The notes under the pieces were generated by a model. The model saw only the letters and a program-made list of their open reading frames with translations, ran no database searches and had not been told where the DNA came from. The position numbers and the translations under genes are program-made. DNA of 64,000 nucleotides, taken from an uncultured Eubacteriales bacterium (GTDB lineage: Bacteria; Bacillota; Clostridia; Oscillospirales; UBA644). This document shows positions 50,085-59,521 of this stretch, in pieces. The DNA lies in assembly GCA_900547165.1 (NCBI GenBank), contig URFZ01000004.1:86131-150130 (forward strand), in the 5' to 3' direction. Numbering within the stretch: position 1 is the first letter of the stretch; each line of letters begins with the position of its first letter.

Positions 50085-51941
50085 TCAGACGTTCTGCGTT
50101 ATGACGGGCAGAGCCGCCATGCGGAGTTCCGTTGCGCCGTAAGGTATAAAACGGAGCATCTCCTTTTTGTCGGAAGCCGCGACGGCAAGCGGTTTTCTGA
50201 CAGCCGCGCCGTCTTTTATGCCCCACTGTATGCGTTTGCCGCAGCAGAACATTTCGACTGCGGGCGTAGCCGACGAGAACGGGAACGATGTCAGCGGCTT
50301 ATCCTCAAACGTGACGGATTTCGAAAATCTGTCCTTGTCCTCGGCAAGCACGGCAAAGTTCCAGCCGCCGCTTGCGGAAAGTTCGTATTCGCTGTAAGGA
50401 TAAGTGTTGCCCTCGGTATAAGCCTTGTCCGCCGCTACGGGCACGGCATAGTAAAGCGCGCCGCGGCTGACGATATAAAGGTCGTCGGGCAGTCTGTTCA
50501 ATCTGAATTTGTCGTTCGTGTCAAGGCTGAAAACGGTCGAGTCCGTCCATGTGCCTTTGAACGTGTAAAACTCGCTCTTGCGCGGCATAAGCATCTCCGA
50601 GCCCGAGCCTATTTTCATATTTTCCGTCCAACCGGGAATGCGGACGCCCAGCGTAAACGTGACGGGCGAAGAAACCGTAACGGTTATTTTTGAAGTGTTG
50701 CGGAACGGATATTCGCCGCCGACCTCAACTTTTACGTTCGCGCCGTCTATCGTTGTTTCAAGCGTTGCGGGCGCAAGCGAAGAAATATATATGCCGTTTT
50801 CGTGTTTGAGAAACCAAACGCCGCAAAATGCGGCATATCCTTTGCAGAATGCTGCGACGGAGCATTTTTTGCCGTTTCCGAGCCCGAACAATCCCGCTCT
50901 TTTGTCTGCGGTCGAAAACGGGTGTTCGCCGTCCGCGACGCACTGTATCTGATTGACGAGCTGCACGCGCTGTTTTGCCCACATATCCGCGGAAAACGCG
51001 GCGGGATAAGCGTTGTACGCCAAGCGTTCGAGCCTGTCCGCGATGGCCACCGAACCCGACGTTTTGAGCAGCGCGGCAAGCGCCGACATATATTCGCAGA
51101 GTGCGTCCGTGTCAAGTCCTCTCGATGCGCTTTTGCCTCCGAGACGGCTGTCGCCCGTTATCATGCCTATCGCCGAGCCGTGGAAACGCTCAAGCGTGTA
51201 TATCATCTCAAACGCGCGGTCAACGTAACTTTCGTCGCCGTAAAAATCGGCAAGCGCGGCGGCGGTCTTGACCGCCTGAATATTGTTGTGTATGTCAGTT
51301 AAAAACGACGCGGGCAGGTCGGAAGCGGCGACGTGGGCATATTCCCAGCCATCGAAAAATCCGAGCCAGTCAAAGCCCATGCACGCAAGTTTTTTTGCAA
51401 GCCGACGCAGGGAGCGGTCTTCCGTTTTTTCTGTCTCCCTCGCTATCGGACGGAGCGCGTCCGCCCAGCAAAGCGACGCTTTCTCGGAAAGAACGTGCGT
51501 GTCCGTATAAACATCGAGTTCTTTGAGCGCGGCAAGTATATATCCGTCAACCTCGCCGTTGCCGCTCGCCTCCGCATAATCACAGAGTGCGTTCAGCAGA
51601 ACAAAAAGAGACGCGATGTCGAATTTTTCGTTCTTACCTTTCGGAATGAACCCGTTTTTGTTGTTTTCAAGCAGTTTTTTGATATAAAGTCCCGCGCGCT
51701 CCTGCATTTCGATGTCGGAGATGAGCCACGCCGTGGGCACAAAGCCCGAAAGCCAAAGCGGAAGACTGTCATAATCGCCGCTGTTGCCGCCGAGCCAGCG
51801 GGATTCTTTCACCTCAGGCAAAATGCGGTCAAGATTGCCCAAAAGCCCGTCCGCCTGCAAGCGCAGGTTTGCCGCCTGCCAGCCGCATGGAGTCACCTGC
51901 GACGCGGAATAAGACGTTGTGATTATTCTTTCGGAGATCAT
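50085..51941 (-). CDS. GH127-like (beta-L-arabinofuranosidase/DUF1680) protein
   Basis: 618 residues. N-terminal ESRWLGGNSGDYDSLPLWL and the alpha/alpha-barrel pattern (HNNIQAVKTAAALADFYGD, ERFHGSAIGMITGD) match the DUF1680/GH127 fold, with LGVRIPGW in the beta-sandwich that follows. The Cys cluster that binds zinc in authentic GH127 enzymes is less clear here (CKGYAAFCG and MFCCG are candidates), so activity on beta-L-arabinofuranosides is inferred only from fold. No signal peptide, hence cytoplasmic. AAGGAGC precedes the ATG. It lies between two CotH proteins on the same strand, with 45-85 bp gaps. Confidence 0.72.
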   Translation of the reverse strand: MISERIITTSYSASQVTPCGWQAANLRLQADGLLGNLDRILPEVKESRWLGGNSGDYDSLPLWLSGFVPTAWLISDIEMQERAGLYIKKLLENNKNGFIPKGKNEKFDIASLFVLLNALCDYAEASGNGEVDGYILAALKELDVYTDTHVLSEKASLCWADALRPIARETEKTEDRSLRRLAKKLACMGFDWLGFFDGWEYAHVAASDLPASFLTDIHNNIQAVKTAAALADFYGDESYVDRAFEMIYTLERFHGSAIGMITGDSRLGGKSASRGLDTDALCEYMSALAALLKTSGSVAIADRLERLAYNAYPAAFSADMWAKQRVQLVNQIQCVADGEHPFSTADKRAGLFGLGNGKKCSVAAFCKGYAAFCGVWFLKHENGIYISSLAPATLETTIDGANVKVEVGGEYPFRNTSKITVTVSSPVTFTLGVRIPGWTENMKIGSGSEMLMPRKSEFYTFKGTWTDSTVFSLDTNDKFRLNRLPDDLYIVSRGALYYAVPVAADKAYTEGNTYPYSEYELSASGGWNFAVLAEDKDRFSKSVTFEDKPLTSFPFSSATPAVEMFCCGKRIQWGIKDGAAVRKPLAVAASDKKEMLRFIPYGATELRMAALPVITQNV

Positions 51942-51986
51942 ATTTTCTGCTCCTTATATTTCGGTTTCGGAAAAACGCGAAACGCT

Positions 51987-54974
51987 TTATCCGAAATACT
52001 TGTCAAATTCTTCCTGTGAAAGCCCGAACCATGCTTTTATCTCGGGCAGCATGAACGCTTTTCTGTCCTTTATATACGTTCTGACCTTTTCGACTTCTTT
52101 TCCCCAGCCCGCATACGATTTGTCCCAGCGTTCGCATTCGCGCTTCATGTCGGGTTCTATCTTATCCACTATGCTTTGCAGGTGCGCCAGAGCGACTTCT
52201 TCGCTGAACGTATTTTTAATATGGTAGGACATTCGCTCCAAAAACAGCGTTCGGAAGTCGGGATTGTCAAGCAGGTTGCCGATAAGCGCGTTTATCTTTG
52301 CAAAGCCGTATTCCGCCTGCCCGCGTTTGCGCAGGTAAAAATCAAGCGGTGTGTCGTAATAAAAGCCCCAGTCGAGGTCGTAGTATATCCAGTGCCAGCG
52401 CGTGTCGTCGCTTGCGGTGTTGCGGAACCACTTTGCGTTGCCGTTGTCCTGGTTGCCCGAATAGTATTCGCCTATCGTAAAATCTATAAGGCTGACAAAA
52501 TCTATCCGTTCTTCCGCATATTTGTAGTTTTCCGCGTTGCGCATATCGTGCGTTTCCACAAATTCGCGCAGTTCCTGAAATTCCTCCCGCGAACCGTAAA
52601 TCACAGCCTCGCTGCCCACAAGCAGGTCGGTGTTCTCCTCGGCGGCGTTCAGATGTTTGGCAACGTAATCCGAATTGACCTTTTCGCGGAAATAGTAGAT
52701 GCCGAAATACTCGCCGTTGACATAGAGGTTGCAGGGCTTATAAGCCTGAACGTAAAGGTTTTCGGAATGACTTTTGAGCAGGCTTGTGAAAAACTCGTCG
52801 CGCAGCATCGCGTAAGCGTAATCCTGCGAACCCGCACGAAGCACCAGCGCCTTAAAACTTTTTACCGTGTCAAGTTCGTCAAAAACGGAATACACAAGTT
52901 CGCTTTGACCGTACATATCCCTGAATTTGAGTTGGAACGACTTTTTATCGTCCGCGCGCGAATACGCGCCGAAAATGCGTATGCCGCAGTCTATCGAAAA
53001 GCCGTCGCCGTTCTCAAAAAACTCCGCCGTGCATTCTTTTTCCCACGGTTTCCAGAAGTTCGCGCCCAGATACGGAAATTCGGACGAAGCGTTGTAGCCC
53101 GTCGCATAAATTCCGCTTTCGTTGCTGTAAAGGTCGTCCCTGTCCACGCAAAGAGTCATAACGGGCAGCGTGTTGTTCTCACCCACAATGTAAGTCGCAG
53201 CCGCCGCCGTTGACCTTATTTTTCCCGCGGAGTACGAGACTGCGCGAACGGACTTCGTCTCCGCAAGTTCAAAAGGGGCTGTATATTTTTTGGAATAAAC
53301 GGTCGGGTCGGAGCCGTCAAGCGTGTAATAAATATCGCCCTCGCCAGATATCGTGACCGTCACAGCCGCATCGTAAACGCCCGATTTCGTTTCTATCACG
53401 GGCTCGGAAGCAACCGCGTAACAAAGGCTGTCGCCGTCCGTATATCTCGGTGACGGTGCGGTATTCGTCCAAAAGCCCGCTCTGTCGGATGCGCGGGTCA
53501 GGCTCTGACCTATCTTCGTGCCTTTGAGACACACGCCGTCACAGAGTTCGCCGTTTTTGAACAGATATACCTGTTCGTCGCCGTTTATCTTGAAATTCGC
53601 GTGATAATATTCGCTGTTCGAAAGGCGTTCGCTGCCCGAACAGATAATAACGAACGATTCGCCCGCGCCGAGTTTTTTCTCGGGCAGCCGCCACATATCC
53701 GTCGTTGCCGCGTCGTTCGAAAGGCAGTAATCTGAAAGTTCGATTTCGGAGGACGATGTGTTTTTCAGCTCGACCCAATCGTAATATCTGCCGCCGTTCT
53801 GCGGAATATATCCTCCGTTTTTCGGATTTTTGGACATCGCTTCGTATATCACAAGCCCGTCCTTGCCCTTGTCAAGCAATTTGCCGACGCTCGCAAAGCC
53901 GTTTTCGTCGTTCTCAAAACCGGGGGTCGGAGAAAACGTTTCGGCATAAGCGCCGCCGCCGTCTCTGGAATACGACGCATCGGGGGACAGCGTTTTTATC
54001 TCGACCGAATCAATTATTCTGCCCTGTATATCGGAGACCGTGACGCAGATATTGCTCGTTTTCAGCGTAAAATTCGTGTGAAGTTCTCCCGTTGTTTCGG
54101 AAATATCCTTGCCCGAGCAGTAAACAAGAAGCGTTTCGCCCGCGCCGAGAGTGACGGCGGGAAGCTGCCATTCATAAGGTGCGGAAAGGCTCGAACCGAG
54201 CGAATAATAGTTCAGGTTCACGGCGGAAGAAGAGATGTTTTTCAGTTCTATCCAATCGTTTCTGTCGCTGTCTTCGTCCGTTATGCCCACGGTGTTTTTG
54301 CATTGAACTTCGTTTATGACTATCGTTTTTGTTCCGTCCGTGTTTTTGCGGGACGCCTCAAGCGCCGCATAGCCCTCGTCTGTGTTCGGCTGTCCCGGCG
54401 TGGGCTTGCCGCTGACCGTCCACGCGCCCGCGTCGTAAGACGTTCTCTCCATAACGGAATTGGACGTCATTTTTTCGGTGGTGACGGAATCGAGCGAAGT
54501 GCCGTCCGCGTTTTTGAGCACAAGCGTTTCGCCGCCCGCCTTGGAAAGGTTGAACGGCGCACACATATATTCGGAAAGATACGAATTGTTGCAGTAGACA
54601 AGCAAATACCCGCCCGCTTCTATCTCCGTGCCGTCGGGAAAAACAAGCGAATCGTTTGATTTGGACGATTTCTGCAAAACGAGCGCGTAGCCCGAAACGT
54701 TGACTTTTTTTGCGGAATTGTTATACAGTTCCACCCAGTCCGCGGAAGAACCGTCGGGCGCAAGCAGCGTGCCCTTGTTCGAGGTCATCACCTCGTTGAT
54801 ATAAACTTTTCCGATACCGGAGTCGGAACTCGTCTTACCCGACATAAAATAATTTACAAGGCAGACGCCGCCGATAAGGCAGAGCATACCGACGAAAAGC
54901 ATAAATATGGGAAAAACATGGCGCTTAGCCGAAAGGCGCGTATCGTTCGCCTTGATTTTTTTCTTTTTTGCCAA
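51987..54974 (-). CDS. Membrane-anchored lamin-tail/CotH surface protein
   Basis: 995 residues from a TTG at 54974 (GGAGG 9 bp upstream); longer frames lack such a site. A short basic cytoplasmic end precedes one helix (about 22-42). Then come three lamin-tail domains (IGKVYINEVMTSNKG, TIVINEVQCKN and LVIYEAMSKNP starts), a CHB_HEX-type domain (ITYTLDGSDPTVYS region) and a C-terminal CotH kinase (CGIRIFGAYSR, NGEYFGIYYFREK, HWIYYDLDWGF). Same order as 46194-50000 but without the repeated cytoplasmic tail. Likely attached to the cell surface with the kinase outside. Confidence 0.87.
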   Translation of the reverse strand: MAKKKKIKANDTRLSAKRHVFPIFMLFVGMLCLIGGVCLVNYFMSGKTSSDSGIGKVYINEVMTSNKGTLLAPDGSSADWVELYNNSAKKVNVSGYALVLQKSSKSNDSLVFPDGTEIEAGGYLLVYCNNSYLSEYMCAPFNLSKAGGETLVLKNADGTSLDSVTTEKMTSNSVMERTSYDAGAWTVSGKPTPGQPNTDEGYAALEASRKNTDGTKTIVINEVQCKNTVGITDEDSDRNDWIELKNISSSAVNLNYYSLGSSLSAPYEWQLPAVTLGAGETLLVYCSGKDISETTGELHTNFTLKTSNICVTVSDIQGRIIDSVEIKTLSPDASYSRDGGGAYAETFSPTPGFENDENGFASVGKLLDKGKDGLVIYEAMSKNPKNGGYIPQNGGRYYDWVELKNTSSSEIELSDYCLSNDAATTDMWRLPEKKLGAGESFVIICSGSERLSNSEYYHANFKINGDEQVYLFKNGELCDGVCLKGTKIGQSLTRASDRAGFWTNTAPSPRYTDGDSLCYAVASEPVIETKSGVYDAAVTVTISGEGDIYYTLDGSDPTVYSKKYTAPFELAETKSVRAVSYSAGKIRSTAAAATYIVGENNTLPVMTLCVDRDDLYSNESGIYATGYNASSEFPYLGANFWKPWEKECTAEFFENGDGFSIDCGIRIFGAYSRADDKKSFQLKFRDMYGQSELVYSVFDELDTVKSFKALVLRAGSQDYAYAMLRDEFFTSLLKSHSENLYVQAYKPCNLYVNGEYFGIYYFREKVNSDYVAKHLNAAEENTDLLVGSEAVIYGSREEFQELREFVETHDMRNAENYKYAEERIDFVSLIDFTIGEYYSGNQDNGNAKWFRNTASDDTRWHWIYYDLDWGFYYDTPLDFYLRKRGQAEYGFAKINALIGNLLDNPDFRTLFLERMSYHIKNTFSEEVALAHLQSIVDKIEPDMKRECERWDKSYAGWGKEVEKVRTYIKDRKAFMLPEIKAWFGLSQEEFDKYFG

Positions 54975-55119
54975 AAATATCCTCCTCCCGAAGTGTATCG
55001 AAACGGAATAACTGTCAAAAATACGGATTGAGGCGACTTGCGTCAAAACCGTTTCAGGGTTTTGCAAAAAAACGACCGAGCCGCCCGTCTCATTTTATAA
55101 AAAGAGAGGTAACAAAACA

Positions 55120-55434
55120 ATGCCGCAGATTTCTTGCAGCGCACACACCTGTGTGCATAACGCGGAAAGCAAATGCTGTTTGCAGGACGTTCGCGTCGGA
55201 GGTTCCGATGCAAAAAAGGCGTGCCAAACCTGTTGTGACAGTTTCCGCGAAAAGACCGAGGGCTTTGCCAACGCCGCCTGCGCTTCATGCGCCTGCTCGG
55301 ACAGTCACGTTGACTGCGCCGCCGACAGATGTATATTCAACGTCGAGGGCGTTTGCGAATCGGACAGAATAAACGTCGAGGGCGTCGGAGCGTGCAACTG
55401 CAACGACACCGAGTGCAAGACCTTCAAAAAGTAA
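55120..55434 (+). CDS. Protein with two DUF1540 domains
   Basis: 104 residues. Two copies of the Cys-rich DUF1540 motif: ISCSAHTCVHNAESKCCLQ at the N-terminus and CACSDSHVDCAADRCIFN at the centre, each with four or more Cys that likely bind zinc or iron. DUF1540 proteins are common small proteins of sporulating Firmicutes; no function is established. GAGAGGT precedes the ATG. It stands alone on the plus strand, transcribed away from the CotH gene. Confidence 0.8.
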   Translation: MPQISCSAHTCVHNAESKCCLQDVRVGGSDAKKACQTCCDSFREKTEGFANAACASCACSDSHVDCAADRCIFNVEGVCESDRINVEGVGACNCNDTECKTFKK

Positions 55435-55773
55435 GCAAATAAAACCGCACGGTCGGATCTTTCGGGGTTCGGCCGTGTTTGCTTTTCCGCAAAGTCCGTC
55501 CGCCGAAGAGGAATGCCGCCAGAACAATACTATCCGATTATATAATATATTGTATATTATCTTCTTGTAAGTATAACATTTTTTTACCGACAAGGCAAGA
55601 GGAATGTGTGAAAAAAACGTAAAATATAGACGCACAACGTCGTTTTGTGACGATTTTTGTGTCTTGAAGTATTTTTTTTCGCCGCCGATTCGAATTTCTT
55701 TTGGTAATCATTGCATAAACTGAGTGAGCTTTTTTGGTAAAAACGCCGTTTATTTTTTTTCGCATTTTTTGCC
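55435..55773. other. Intergenic region, terminator then AT-rich leader
   Basis: No gene seen. A hairpin at 55447-55476 (CACGGTCGGATC with GGTTCGGCCGTG, GU pairs) probably ends the DUF1540 gene. The rest up to the GH27 promoter is AT-rich without repeats. Confidence 0.5.
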
Positions 55774-55802
55774 TTGCGATATAAGAAAAAGTATGATATA
55801 AT
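55774..55802 (+). promoter_or_regulatory. Promoter of the GH27 gene
   Basis: TTGCGA (55774-55779), 17-bp spacer, TATAAT (55797-55802), about 125 bp upstream of the start. The 3' half of the leader contains no obvious regulatory hairpin. Confidence 0.7.
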
Positions 55803-55927
55803 ACAGTGAACGGTCGTATTAAAAACGACTCGAAAAATGTCAAAAAACAGGTTCTCCGACGCTCTGCCTTATGTCGGAGGGACGCTGAAAAAATTATTAT
55901 TTTTCAAGGCAGAGAAAAGAGGACACT

Positions 55928-57049
55928 ATGCTCGCACAAAGACCGCCGATGGGCTGGAACTCGTGGAACACTTTCGGAGAAAACATTTCCGAAGAACTCA
56001 TTATGGGCATCGCAGACGCGATAGTTGAAAAGGGACTGCGCGACGCAGGATACGAATACATCGTTATCGACGACTGCTGGTCGCTTCGCGAAAGAGGCGA
56101 AGACGGCAGACTTGTCGCAGACCCGAAAAAATTCCCCCACGGTATGAAATACCTCGCGGACTACATTCACTCCAAAGGCATGAAATTCGGAATGTATTCC
56201 TGCGCCGGAACTCTGACCTGCGCGGGTTATCCGTCAAGCTTTGACCACGAATATCTCGATGCGCAGACCTTTGCGGATTTCGGCATCGACTTCCTTAAAT
56301 ACGACTTCTGCTACAAGCCCGAGACGTCCGACGGACCTCTGCTTTATTACAGAATGGGTATGGCGCTCAAAGCCACCGGCAGAGAGATTCTCTTTTCCGC
56401 CTGCAACTGGGGCAGCGACAACGTATGGCAGTGGATTCGCTCCACCGGCGCGCATATGTACAGATCTACAGGCGACATCGTTGACCGTCCGAACTCGTTC
56501 CGCGACATCGCGTTCAGCCAGATTCCCATGCTCAGTCAGTCTGCGCCCGGCTGCTATAACGACACGGATATGCTTATCTGCGGTATGTACAACAAGGGCA
56601 ACGTCGGCTTCGGCGGCTGCAATCAGGAACAGTATGATATGCACTTCGCTCTTTGGTGCATGATGGCGTCCCCGCTTATGATAGGCTGCGACATCAGAAA
56701 CTGCGACGAGCACACGCTCGAACTCCTCAAAAACAAGGCTCTTATCGCCCTTGACCAGGACGAGGAAGCAAGACCGCCGTACACGCCGAACAGAAAGATC
56801 GAAGAAGTTCTTCTCCTGTTCAGACACCTTTCCGGCGGCGAATATGCGCTTGGCGTATTCAACTTTGCCGAGGGTTCCGCACGCAAGTACATCAATCTTT
56901 TCGAACTCGGTCTTACCGCAAACTGCGGCTACGGTCTTGAACTCACCGGCATGCTCGACGACGAAAAGATAACCGTTAAAGACAACTTCTACCTCGACCT
57001 GCCCGCAACGAGCTGCAAGGTTTACAGAGTAAAGCTTATAAAACTGTAA
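55928..57049 (+). CDS. GH27 alpha-galactosidase
   Basis: 373 residues. Hydrolyses terminal alpha-galactosides such as those on galactomannan or raffinose sugars. The GH27 start PPMGWNSWNTFG is exact, the nucleophile Asp126 lies in FLKYDFC, and the acid/base region is CYNDTDML (Asp212/Asp214), with IDDCW and WGSDNVWQW as active-site walls. No signal peptide, so cytoplasmic, implying uptake of oligosaccharides. AGAGG precedes the ATG. It is followed 3 bp later by a small zinc-ribbon protein that is probably co-translated. Confidence 0.93.
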   Translation: MLAQRPPMGWNSWNTFGENISEELIMGIADAIVEKGLRDAGYEYIVIDDCWSLRERGEDGRLVADPKKFPHGMKYLADYIHSKGMKFGMYSCAGTLTCAGYPSSFDHEYLDAQTFADFGIDFLKYDFCYKPETSDGPLLYYRMGMALKATGREILFSACNWGSDNVWQWIRSTGAHMYRSTGDIVDRPNSFRDIAFSQIPMLSQSAPGCYNDTDMLICGMYNKGNVGFGGCNQEQYDMHFALWCMMASPLMIGCDIRNCDEHTLELLKNKALIALDQDEEARPPYTPNRKIEEVLLLFRHLSGGEYALGVFNFAEGSARKYINLFELGLTANCGYGLELTGMLDDEKITVKDNFYLDLPATSCKVYRVKLIKL

Positions 57050-57052
57050 ACC

Positions 57053-57280
57053 ATGGCGACCTGCAAAAACTGCGGCAAGGAACTCGAAAACGACGAGATA
57101 GGCATATACAAACGTATGGTCAATCGCGGCGCAACGGAGTTTTTGTGCATAAAATGCCTTGCGGAATATTTCAAAATAAGCGAAGACCTTGTTCGCGAAA
57201 AGATAGAGCATTTCCGCAATATGGGCTGTACCCTGTTCGCGCAAAAGCCAAAGGATACGCCCGATAAAAAACAGGTATAA
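57053..57280 (+). CDS. Small zinc-ribbon protein
   Basis: 75 residues. CKNCGKEL at the N-terminus and CIKCLAEYF in the middle form two CxxC pairs of a treble-clef or zinc-ribbon site. The rest is charged helix. Function unknown; this class is often found in Clostridia as a helper of metabolic operons. Starts 3 bp after the GH27 stop without its own ribosome binding site, so it is expected to be translated by coupling. Confidence 0.75.
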   Translation: MATCKNCGKELENDEIGIYKRMVNRGATEFLCIKCLAEYFKISEDLVREKIEHFRNMGCTLFAQKPKDTPDKKQV

Positions 57281-57288
57281 AAATTGCA

Positions 57289-57331
57289 GCCTTTCGCGGA
57301 GCGAAAACCGTTCCGTGAAAGGCTCTTTTTT
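57289..57331 (+). terminator. Terminator after the zinc-ribbon gene
   Basis: GCCTTTCGCGGA pairs with TTCCGTGAAAGGC (GU pairs), followed by seven T residues, 9 bp past the stop. Confidence 0.85.
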
Positions 57332-57405
57332 CGGGCACAGTCGGCATACTCCGTCCGCCGGAATAAAATCAACGCATATTTTATGTAAAATTTTCCGCAA
57401 ACCGC

Positions 57406-57435
57406 TTGACTTTTTTGCATTTTTAAGTATATAAT
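57406..57435 (+). promoter_or_regulatory. Promoter of the 57462 gene
   Basis: TTGACT (57406-57411), 18-bp spacer, TATAAT (57430-57435), only 27 bp from the ATG and with AAGGAGGT 6 bp before it. Confidence 0.8.
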
Positions 57436-57461
57436 GAAAGCAGATAAAGGAGGTAGGAAAT

Positions 57462-57731
57462 ATGAACAGACTTAATCTTGTACACAACATTGACATCGCG
57501 GATCTGATGAAGACCGTTGACGCCTGCAAGGGCGATGTTTTCCTCGAAACGGACGAGGGCGACGTGCTGAATCTTAAATCAAAGTTTTGCCAGATAATGG
57601 GCATAGCAAATATCCTCAAAGGCGGCATTGTCGAGGGCGCATACATTCGCTGCCCGAACCCCGACGACGAGGCCCTTATGTTCCGTCTGAACCTCTACCA
57701 CGAGGTGCCGAAAAAGGACGAAGATAAATAA
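57462..57731 (+). CDS. Small HPr-like protein
   Basis: 89 residues. The NIDIADLMKTVDACKGDVFLETD region and LNLKSKFCQIMGIANIL resemble the HPr fold, including the KS...MGI helix that in HPr carries the regulatory Ser, but no His15-type phosphorylation site is visible. It could therefore be an HPr-like protein of uncertain activity. AAGGAGGT lies 6 bp upstream, and the promoter is very close, so it is probably well expressed. Confidence 0.6.
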   Translation: MNRLNLVHNIDIADLMKTVDACKGDVFLETDEGDVLNLKSKFCQIMGIANILKGGIVEGAYIRCPNPDDEALMFRLNLYHEVPKKDEDK

Positions 57732-57864
57732 TCTCCGACCGTGCGGTTTTTCATAATCGCATAGCCTTTTTCATGTAAATATATCCGTGTTGCAGCGGAC
57801 TTTTTCCGAACTTTGCGCAATTTGATAAAAAACATATACAAATACGACATTTGTTTTTAACCGC

Positions 57865-58053
57865 TTGACACCGTGTTTTTATTATGATATAATCATTCTG
57901 TTTGAACCGGCGGATTGAGGCGGCGCAACTTAAAAGTAATATCAATCGTTCGGGTACACTTGTCAAAAAGCAGGTGTGCCTGTACTTTTTTTGCGTCTTA
58001 ACGCCTTATTTCACAGGCAAACAAAAACTCATACCGAGAAAGGAATTTGTTTT
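57865..58053 (+). promoter_or_regulatory. Promoter and structured leader of the NCS2 permease gene
   Basis: TTGACA (57865-57870), 17-bp spacer, TATAAT (57888-57893). The 150-nt leader contains a 10-bp stem GGTACACTTG/CAGGTGTGCC (GU pairs) followed by TGTAC and a T run, a possible attenuator 60 bp upstream of the ATG. A known purine riboswitch consensus is not visible, so the signal that would control it is unknown. Confidence 0.55.
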
Positions 58054-59502
58054 ATGAAAAACAAAGACACTGGCAAAAACGTTTCATTTTGGGACAGAAA
58101 ATTCCAATACACCAAAATGGGTTCGTCGCCCAAAACCGAAATCATCGCGGGTCTGACCACATTTCTTGCGATGGCATACATTCTTATTGTCAACGCGGGA
58201 ATGTTTGCAACACTCGGCGTGGTATCGTTCGATGCCATGTATGTTACAACCGCACTTTCCGCAATCATCGGAACGGTGCTGATGGGACTTCTGTCCAATC
58301 TGCCGCTTGCGCAGGCGCCCGGTATGGGAATCAACGCATTCTTCGTATACACGGTTTGCCTGACGCTCGGTTTTTCTTACGCAAACGCGCTTGTATTCGT
58401 GCTCATCGACGGTCTTGTGTTCGTTCTGTTGACCGCCACGGGACTGAGAAAGATAATTTTTGACGCCGTCCCGCCCGTTGTTAAGGCGGCTATTCCCGCG
58501 GGGATCGGCTTGTTTATCGCGTTTTTGGGACTTCAAGACGCGAAGATAGTTATTCCCAGCGCGTCAACAGGCGTTACGCTCGCATCGTTCAATCTTCTCG
58601 GCGACGCAAGCTGGGCGTCCGTTATGCCGCTTCTCGTCGCAGTTTTCTCGCTGCTGCTCATTGCGGTTCTTTCTTACAAAAAGATCAGGGGCGCTATCCT
58701 TTACGGAATCCTCGGCGGAACGGCTCTTTATTACGTTCTCGGCTTTACGGTCAACGGTTTCTACACCGGTTTCGCGGAAAACTTCTCGTTCAACCCGCTC
58801 AAACCGTTCGCTTCATTCGCAACAGAGTCTTTCGGCAAAGTATTCACGGAAGGATTTGACTTCTCCGCATACCTTAACACGGACGGTCACACCGTCGGCG
58901 GTCTTGTGATACTCTTCATCACCACCTCTCTTGCTTTCTGTATGGTGGACATGTTCGACACGCTCGGAACGCTGTACGGCGCTTGCCGCGGCGGCAACCT
59001 GCTTGTTAAAAACGACAGGGGCGAACTTGAAGTTCCGAACATGAACAAGGCGATGATGGCGGACGCGCTTGCGACCTGCACCGGTTCCGTTCTCGGAACG
59101 TCCACCGTTACGACGTTCGTTGAATCCTCCGCTGGTGTTGCGGCAGGCGGAAAAACGGGTATCACCCCGCTTGTAACTTCGGGCGCTTTCGCGGTCGCTC
59201 TGTTCTTTGCGCCTATCGCAAAACTCATTCCCGCCTACGCTTACGGCGCGGCTCTGATATATGTCGGCGTGCTGATGATGGGCAGCGTTAAGGACATTGA
59301 TTGGAAAGATGTTTCCGTCTCCGTTCCCGCGTTTCTCACAATAGCAATGATACCTTTCTCATACAACATATCTTACGGTATCGCGTTCGGTTTGATTTCA
59401 TACGTTGTTATCAAACTTTTCTCCGGCAAAGTAAAAGAGATAAAGGCTGGCACTTGGGTCATCACATTGCTTTTCCTTGCAATGTTCTTCTTGACCCACT
59501 AA
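58054..59502 (+). CDS. NCS2-family purine permease (AzgA-like)
   Basis: 482 residues from the ATG at 58054 with AAAGGA 9-10 bp upstream. Polytopic, about 13 helices. Family signatures: TEIIAGLTTFLAMAYILIVN, QAPGMGINAFF, and VDMFDTLGTLYG, with CTGSVLGTSTVTTFVES between helices. This group imports adenine, guanine or hypoxanthine with protons. A terminator follows. It is transcribed alone from its own promoter. Confidence 0.92.
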   Translation: MKNKDTGKNVSFWDRKFQYTKMGSSPKTEIIAGLTTFLAMAYILIVNAGMFATLGVVSFDAMYVTTALSAIIGTVLMGLLSNLPLAQAPGMGINAFFVYTVCLTLGFSYANALVFVLIDGLVFVLLTATGLRKIIFDAVPPVVKAAIPAGIGLFIAFLGLQDAKIVIPSASTGVTLASFNLLGDASWASVMPLLVAVFSLLLIAVLSYKKIRGAILYGILGGTALYYVLGFTVNGFYTGFAENFSFNPLKPFASFATESFGKVFTEGFDFSAYLNTDGHTVGGLVILFITTSLAFCMVDMFDTLGTLYGACRGGNLLVKNDRGELEVPNMNKAMMADALATCTGSVLGTSTVTTFVESSAGVAAGGKTGITPLVTSGAFAVALFFAPIAKLIPAYAYGAALIYVGVLMMGSVKDIDWKDVSVSVPAFLTIAMIPFSYNISYGIAFGLISYVVIKLFSGKVKEIKAGTWVITLLFLAMFFLTH

Positions 59503-59521
59503 TATAATTTGACTAAAAATA

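Noticed and set aside
56234..57646. 470-codon open frame antisense to the GH27 alpha-galactosidase gene
   Set aside because: GH27 motifs are complete on the plus strand; the antisense frame spans several genes and a promoter.
57865..58053. Purine riboswitch upstream of the NCS2 permease
   Set aside because: The conserved core and the three-stem junction of the purine riboswitch are not visible; only an attenuator-like stem is present.
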